This document shows, in pieces, positions 57,875-64,000 of a stretch of 64,000 nt of DNA (its first letter is position 1; each line of letters begins with the position of its first letter). The DNA is taken from contig LNKV01000007.1 of the NCBI GenBank assembly GCA_001465935.1, forward strand, positions 1,240,001 to 1,304,000, given 5' to 3'. The position numbers were made by a program, and so were the translations under genes. Below the pieces are notes generated by a model. The model was not told where the DNA came from, made no database searches, and saw only the letters and a list, made by a program, of their open reading frames with translations. This DNA is from Clarireedia homoeocarpa (lineage: Eukaryota > Ascomycota > Leotiomycetes > Helotiales > Rutstroemiaceae).

Positions 57875-60800
57875 GGGGGGGGAAGAGTTTGGATAAAGTT
57901 TTAACTTATTTTATTGGTGTGTTTTGTATCATACCGCAAACATAACCACAATCGCCACTTCAAGAAAGAGAAGCAGGCGGAGGGAGACAACAACAGCAAT
58001 CTTCCAGAGCAAAGCATCTACAGCTACGAAGAGAAACACTATGAGCCGCGACACGCCCACTCGAGCTAGTTCAATCAAATGAAATGGACTTTAGCATCTA
58101 CCAAACCAAAACGAACCGTCCGGACATCGATATCTGAAGAGGAGTTGGAGGGAGGGTTAACAGGAGCACACAATCGGGAGCAGGAGTTTAGGGATGGATC
58201 TAAAGCACTGGCATGGGGGTGTTTATGTTCTCACGACATATCAATTTTGGGAACAGGGGCAAATACCATGATTATAAGGTACACTGACTGAATGGATGAG
58301 TGATTGATTGATTGGTTTGAGAAAATGGGAAAATAAGTCGGTCAAAGTTGATGATAGGTTGGGATCTGATGGTATGTATATACAGCATGGTTATGTTACT
58401 CGCTTGAAGAGTATCCATTTATCTATCTAGCACGATAACTTGGTGAAGGAGGCCGAATGAAAAAGTATTGCTGAATGTGGTAGGATCTGTGATTTGCGTG
58501 TTGTTGTGTAAAGTTGAGGTTCGTATATACTTGTAGCAACATTGTACCAGTCTACCCATAAGTCTCATACCCCGAATGTCTCCTTTCTTCTCGCCCCATA
58601 TGAACCGCAGATGCTCCACTCAATAACGCACAAACCCTTACTCACATCACAGCACGCTTCTTTCTCAAAATAGAACATCCACGACGGGGTTAAATATAAT
58701 CGTCAGTGCCATCACCAAAACACAGTTCTACCAAGACCCTAGAGAACTCAGCTCAGCTCAGCCCAACGCGGCTCGATCCAGGAAACCCGCAATATTCCGA
58801 TTCGAACATCCCGCTGCATAATTTCCCCTGCCGGGACAAGAGCAAATCCGGAAACACTGTACAACTACAGTACAGCACAGCACAGACGAGTCAGGTCACC
58901 GCTCTCCAATCGCAATCTCGGAAATCCGAACCTTATGTATAACTAACTATAAGGTTATCTTAAGTGATCTTGCTTTTCTTTTCTTTTTTTTTTTTTCTTT
59001 CTTACTTGCGCATTTTATGTAGGTCACACAACACAGTCCACTCACTAGGTACCGGACGGTATATCCATTTGCAGTATATCGGCTGTACCGTGCGCGTACT
59101 CCCACCCTTGTTATAGAACTACTGTACTTTCTTTTTCCCCTCCCCCACAAAATCACTAGTACAACTGCATGCGCATGTGCCTTGCCCCTCATTCATCACG
59201 TGTACGTACGTACGTGCTCTGCGGTCCAATTATATTTCCGCCAATGTGGTTGTTCGGGTTGTGTGATGTATACTACTGTAAGGGAATTGATGGGGCTCAG
59301 TGTTAATGATGGGGATAAGGCTAAGGTGAATGGATGCCAAGAGTGGTTTTTTGGGTGAGGGATGGGCTAAACTGGTCAGAGGGGAGGAGAGGAGATTGAC
59401 CGTTCACCCCGCGATCTGGGGATTTTGGTGGGTATGGGTTGGGGGATGAGAGGTTGGGCACGGATGGCATGGGGAAATAGGTATAGACGGGGAAGGTAAA
59501 GATCATGTGAGGCGTGAGAGAGAAAGGGGAGGAGGAGGACGAGGGCGAGGACGGACGGGAAGATTTGAGTTTCTTACTGTAGGCAGGTACAGTATGTACG
59601 GGACATGGGTATTGTGCGCGTTTTGTTTGGTCGAGATTCATAAGAAGTAAGGCTGTTTCCTGTTGTGAGCACATAAAAAGGAGAGGTATCAATCAATTGG
59701 GTTGCCCGCCCGGTAAAAATGCAGTGTTATGAAAGGAAGGGTCGTTCGCCTAATTTTATGGACGGGATGGAAAGGAGAGCGAGATTGGATAGCTGAACTG
59801 ATACATTGGCTGTAATGAGAACACGAGACAACGAACGGTATGCCCGGGGGTTTCGCATGATTCCGTAATGTCTCTTATGTAAGTTACTGGATAATTCATT
59901 TACCTGAGTATAACGGAAGCTTACGGACAGTACATCACCTGATCTTATCATCGCCGCCTTCTTGTGGTTCAGGGCAAACCAAAGCAGACGTTGGAAGGTC
60001 TGGTAGTTCGTATTCCCATATTATTGAGTTTCATTCTCAGACACGTCTGAGCATTCTGGCACTGCATGATGATAGAAGAAAGTTTATAACGTGCAGCAAC
60101 TGACCAACTGACCAACTGACCAACTGTAGCAAGATGAGTAGGTTATGTTTCACAGGTACGCCGGTCGCGATCGTCGTCGTCGTGGACAAACGTGGGAAAA
60201 GCATGGGTTGAGCTGGCGACTAACGGAGTGATAACCCATGTACGAGTAGAAACCGAGCTTTACCGAGGCCGCATATTAGGCGAGATATTCTACGTCATTA
60301 CTGCTCTCTGATTCTTTGCCCTTATTCGCACGACTCAACCACCAAACAGCAGTGCACTACTCAACCACCAAGCAGCCTCGCAAACAAGCAAAGCATGCAT
60401 TGCGCACAGCATGTTGCTACACTGTTGCAATCCATATTCCCATCTCAGCGCGCATGCGCTTCGTTTGTACCTCGTGTGCCGTAAGATGAGAACGATCGGA
60501 CAAGCGGTTTCTATGCGGTGCTGCATGAGAGATTTATACTCGAAACGAGCCACTCACATCAACGCACGCATACCCTATGTCCAATTCATAAAATTCCGAT
60601 TGGGATCTCCTTAAAACTACGTAGTAAGCTTGCACCTTTCAGCTGGTATACGACGATCTTCATTGGATGATATAATAGATCATCCTCATGATGATTTGCT
60701 AAAGAGCTAGCCAATCCAGAACGGCTACTTACCCAGCCACTGGTTGCTGGGTTTGGGTCCCTGGAATATAATAAATTCTGGGTAAATCGATGAAATCTTT

Positions 60801-61616
60801 TCATTCTTACATACTTTGTAGCATCCGTGGTATCCCAAGAGAGCACATTTTTGCCCCAGAAAAACTCCGGTCGGATATGGCGTCCGAACTACTGGAATCC
60901 AAGCATCTTCCTTGAACTCAGTCTACTTCCAAGTCTTTTGACGGGCTGTGATGGCGGGTTAAGGTAAAGGTCTTAGGGTATGTGGTAATTGCAAGTCGTC
61001 TGTCAGGTAAGGTCGAGATCGTCCAAGGTCGAATAAAAGAGGAGCAACTTTTCACCGCACATTCCTGTCTTGCTGGATACTCAATATTCGATTACCATTC
61101 TCAGTCCCATTGATCAATCAATCAATATTTTGCTGAGGAAGGATTTCTTTTTCTCGTGTTCGATTTAGAACCATCAAGAGGGCGGACGGACGGACGGACG
61201 ATATTTGAGGGAAGCCGCCATTTGATACTCGGTTTGAGCGAACACGAAAAGGTGTATGTCATATCGCAAAGCAAGCATACAAACAAACAAACAAACAAAC
61301 AAACCGAATTGGCAAATACGAATCGGATCTTGAGAGACGAAGTGAAGACAGCGAATCGCGCGGTGTTGAGGAAGGCAAACGAAGGAGGGGTATACAACGC
61401 CATCGTGCTTCCATTTGGGAATACAACTGAGCGCGGGACCCTTTGACAGACGAATATCATCATTATCCATCCACGGAAAACATACCGCGGAGAATGGAAT
61501 TGCCAGATTCGTTGTTCGAATGTCTAGGGTTGACTTGAAAGATCGAATTTGGAAAGAAATATACAATAGATAGAAAGAGACGGACCCCTCCCCGCCCTTA
61601 CCGGAATCGATTCCCG
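57875..61616. other. Intergenic and promoter DNA of the receptor-transporter fusion gene
   Basis: 3.7 kb without a supported gene. It contains a T-rich run near 58977-59000, GTACGTACGTACGT near 59202-59215, three tandem ACCAACTG copies near 60102-60126 and, at 61184-61200 and 61278-61305, GGAC and CAAA tetramer repeats. A frame at 61156-61446 has some coiled-coil-like composition but lacks an ATG at its start and spans those repeats, so it is not called. Confidence 0.4.
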
Positions 61617-64000
61617 ATGTCATCGACAAACGGGACGATCGATCAGCTGCAATCGCGCGGTAATACGGTTTTTGTTGTTACGACGGTTACTATTATATTG
61701 TCGAGTACGTTTGTGGCCGCGAGGTTGGTAAGTCGGTTCGCGATCGTGAAAAGCAAGACTTGGGACGATTGGTTTATCATAATTGCTTGGGTGAGTTTGG
61801 ATACCCCTTTTCAAAAATCGGATTTGTTTGAAAGAATGTGTACTGATGGGAGATTTTGGGAAGATTGTTGCATTCGCCTTGAGTTTTGCGATTGATTATG
61901 GAACAGCTAAAGGTTTGGGGAGACACGATGTTGATATAAAGCCGGAATGGCTTCCTTCTTTGAGAAAAGCCGAATATGCATTCACGATTCTCTACGTAAG
62001 TTATGACTTCACACACTACTATGGGATGCATAAATTCTTATCTTGCTGCATAGAATCCTGCTTTAATGGCAACGAAGACTTCAATTCTTATATTTTATCT
62101 TCGCATGTCAAGAAATACCCAAACCGTTCTTCGGGTTGCTTCGTATGTTACACTGATTATCGTCAATCTTGCTGGAGTCGTCCTCACATTTCTAAATGTT
62201 TTTCAATGCTCTCCTGTCCGTCGAGCATGGTCTGACGGAAACAATACGAAATGCATGTCGATCATCACACTCTATTCAGCATCTGCTCCTGTTAATATCA
62301 TTACCGATCTGGCTATATTGGTCTTGCCAATTCCTGTCTTAACAGGAATGCGCCTTCCTCAAAGACAGAAAGTCATCCTGGTGTTCACATTTGCTATGGG
62401 TATTTTCGTCACTATTGTCGACGTTGTTCGGATTTACTATCTACAGCAAGCTTCAAGGGACTTCCACTCGGCTGCCCTGAAGAACTCAAAATTAGGAACC
62501 GGAGAAGATTTTGCCTACTACGCATCTTTAGCCTTCATGTGGTCCGCTGTCGAGGTCAATGTGGGAATCATTTGCGCTTGCATTCCGACCCTCAAACCGC
62601 TTGTGAAACGCATTCTGCCATCGATGATCACCGATCGTACTTCGGGAGCTCATACACACTCGGGTGCGAAATATGTTTCTATGTCGTCGCAACTAGGTAT
62701 CGGTTCGCATCTGTTCCGAATGGAATCTATACCACAGGTATCCCCCTTACCTCAAGCAGCTCTACCTCCACTATCGCCCACGGATATCGGGTCCCCGTCG
62801 CTTGATAATCATCATCCTGCTGGACATCGAGAAGAAGAAGAACGGATGGACGTGATGGATTTCTTAACAACTCCCGCCATAGGGCAAATACAAACAGCAC
62901 ATACAGGTGCAACAGAAAATACAACTTATTTTGGGTTTGTAAATATGAAGAAACCCAAAAGTATGATGAAGACCCGCGGCAAAGAATCGTTGAAATACTG
63001 CACCATGGTTACAATTCTGTTCTTCCTCTGGGGCTTCTCTTATGGTTTACTCAACACCCTTAACGTCGAAATCGCAGGATTAGCAAACATGTCAGAAAGC
63101 CAAACCATAGGATTAACCAGTGCATACTTTGGTGGATACCTTCTAGGCCCATTGACCGTGGGCCAGTGGGTTCTGAGACATAGTGGATTCAAGTCTACTT
63201 TTATCACTGGACTATGCATCTACGGCGTGGGAACACTGATGTTTTGGCCCTCTGCAGTTCTTACATCATTCCCCGGATTCCTCATCTCAAACATCGTCGT
63301 CGGATTCGGTCTCTCGGTTTTAGAAACCGCTGCTAATCCTTTCTTGGCCCTGTGTGGACCGACGCAACATGCAGAATTCAGACTACTACTTGCGCAGGCC
63401 GTTCAGGCAGTTGCAAGTCTCCTTAGTCAATTACTTGCAGAGAAAGTCCTCTTTACGGGTATCCAACACCCCACTCTTATCGATGTACAATGGACATATC
63501 TCGCCGTAGCCCTCTTTTCCGTCATCCTTTCTTTATTCTTCTATTACACACCTCTCCCCGAAGCCTCCGACGCAGACCTACAAGCGCAATCCGAACACCT
63601 TGAGATCTACCCTACGCGCAAATTCCCCCTGACAGGCACATCCATCATCTACACGACTCTCGTCCTCGCCGTTCTCTCGCAAGCCTTATACGTCGGCGCC
63701 CAAGAATGCTTATCCTTATACTTCGCTCCCCTCCTCGACTCGCGCGTTCCACCATCCACCACATTCACCCAGATCTTCGCTTTCACAGAAGACAACTGGC
63801 TTCTCCTCGGGCACGGCCTCTTCGCCATCGGTCGCTTTCTCTTCGCGCCACTGTGCTTGCTTTTCCCAGCTCGCATCCTACTCCTCATATCATTCGTCTG
63901 CCTCACCGTCCTCAGCATCCCCATCTTCGCCATCGAATCCCTCTCCCCGACTGCTGTTGCCGGCCTCTCCCTGATGGTCTTCTTCTTCGAAGGACCCGTC
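61617..64000 (+). CDS. Rhodopsin/PTH11-like 7-TM domain fused to FucP-type MFS sugar transporter (3' end outside window)
   Basis: Exons 61617-61790, 61864-61995 and 62054-beyond 64000 (donors GTGAGT and GTAAGT, both phase 0) give 751 codons before the edge. Residues about 15-285 form seven helices typical of the fungal rhodopsin/PTH11-like domain: VAARLVSRF, WDDWFIIIAW, DYGTAKGLGRHD, the helix-3 segment ALMATKTSILIFYLR, FQCSPVRRAWSDG, ITDLAILVLPIPVL and SAVEVNVGIICACIPTLKPL. A Pro/Ser- then Glu-rich linker (about 290-410, including TTYFGFVNMKKPKSM) continues in the same exon into an MFS domain: LFFLWGFSYGLLNTLN, LTSAYFGGYLLGP, the FucP hallmark LETAANPFLALCGP, and AEFRLLLAQAVQ. At least nine MFS helices are visible. 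There is no CFEM domain. The MFS part should import a sugar such as fucose, glucose or galactose. A sensing role for the 7-TM part is inference. Confidence 0.88.

Noticed and set aside
61156..61446. Frame upstream of the fusion gene with coiled-coil-like residues
   Set aside because: It starts at GTG, crosses GGAC and CAAA microsatellites, and has no splice link to the ATG at 61617.

Overview
The window reads as nuclear DNA of a filamentous ascomycete (Pezizomycotina). The evidence is the abundance of short introns (47-163 nt, most 47-75 nt, GT...AG with CTAAC/CTGAC-like branch points), long intergenic stretches, and the gene families present: a CDR/PDR-type ABC pump, DHA2 and sugar-porter MFS transporters, kinesin-3 with a PH domain, a QutR-like quinate repressor, Zn2Cys6 regulators, a fungal rhodopsin (PTH11-like) domain and spherulin-4. 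The resemblance of several proteins to Helotiales (Leotiomycetes, Botrytis/Sclerotinia-like) is an impression from memory, not a search result.

Layout: 1-707 is the 3' part of a cysteine-rich zinc-binding protein. 1542-2708 (-) is a coiled-coil protein. 3510-3811 is a small MITE-like element with perfect 26-bp terminal inverted repeats. 4322-5767 (+) is an SRA/YDG-domain protein. 6679-11245 (-) is a PDR ABC transporter. 13090-14142 (-) is a spherulin-4-like protein with a (Gly-Asp)30 tract. 16069-18659 (+) is a 14-TM MFS efflux pump, followed by a microsatellite-rich spacer. 20421-21843 (-) is a seven-knuckle CCHC (Gis2/CNBP) protein in ten exons. 24686-29650 (+) is kinesin-3, followed by a G/purine-rich spacer with (TAGGG)7.

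The middle part, 32.5-39.7 kb, holds a single-pass membrane protein, two poorly resolved hypothetical genes, a membrane-anchored methyltransferase-like protein (35231-36458, -) and a wrecked O-methyltransferase pseudogene (38258-39660). 40752-42702 (-) is a hexose transporter. 46909-48930 (+) is a QutR-like protein. After a gene-poor 6-kb stretch comes a Zn2Cys6 transcription factor (55148-57874, +).

The right edge (61617-64000, +, running off the window) carries the most striking object: one open frame that joins a seven-helix fungal rhodopsin/PTH11-like domain to a FucP-type sugar MFS transporter, which looks like a receptor-transporter fusion. The genes do not form an obvious single pathway or cluster. 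Transport, sugar/quinate sensing and membrane functions are the recurring themes. No rRNA, tRNA, CRISPR or prokaryotic features were seen. Exon boundaries are given where reading phase and splice sites agree; all are predictions from sequence alone.
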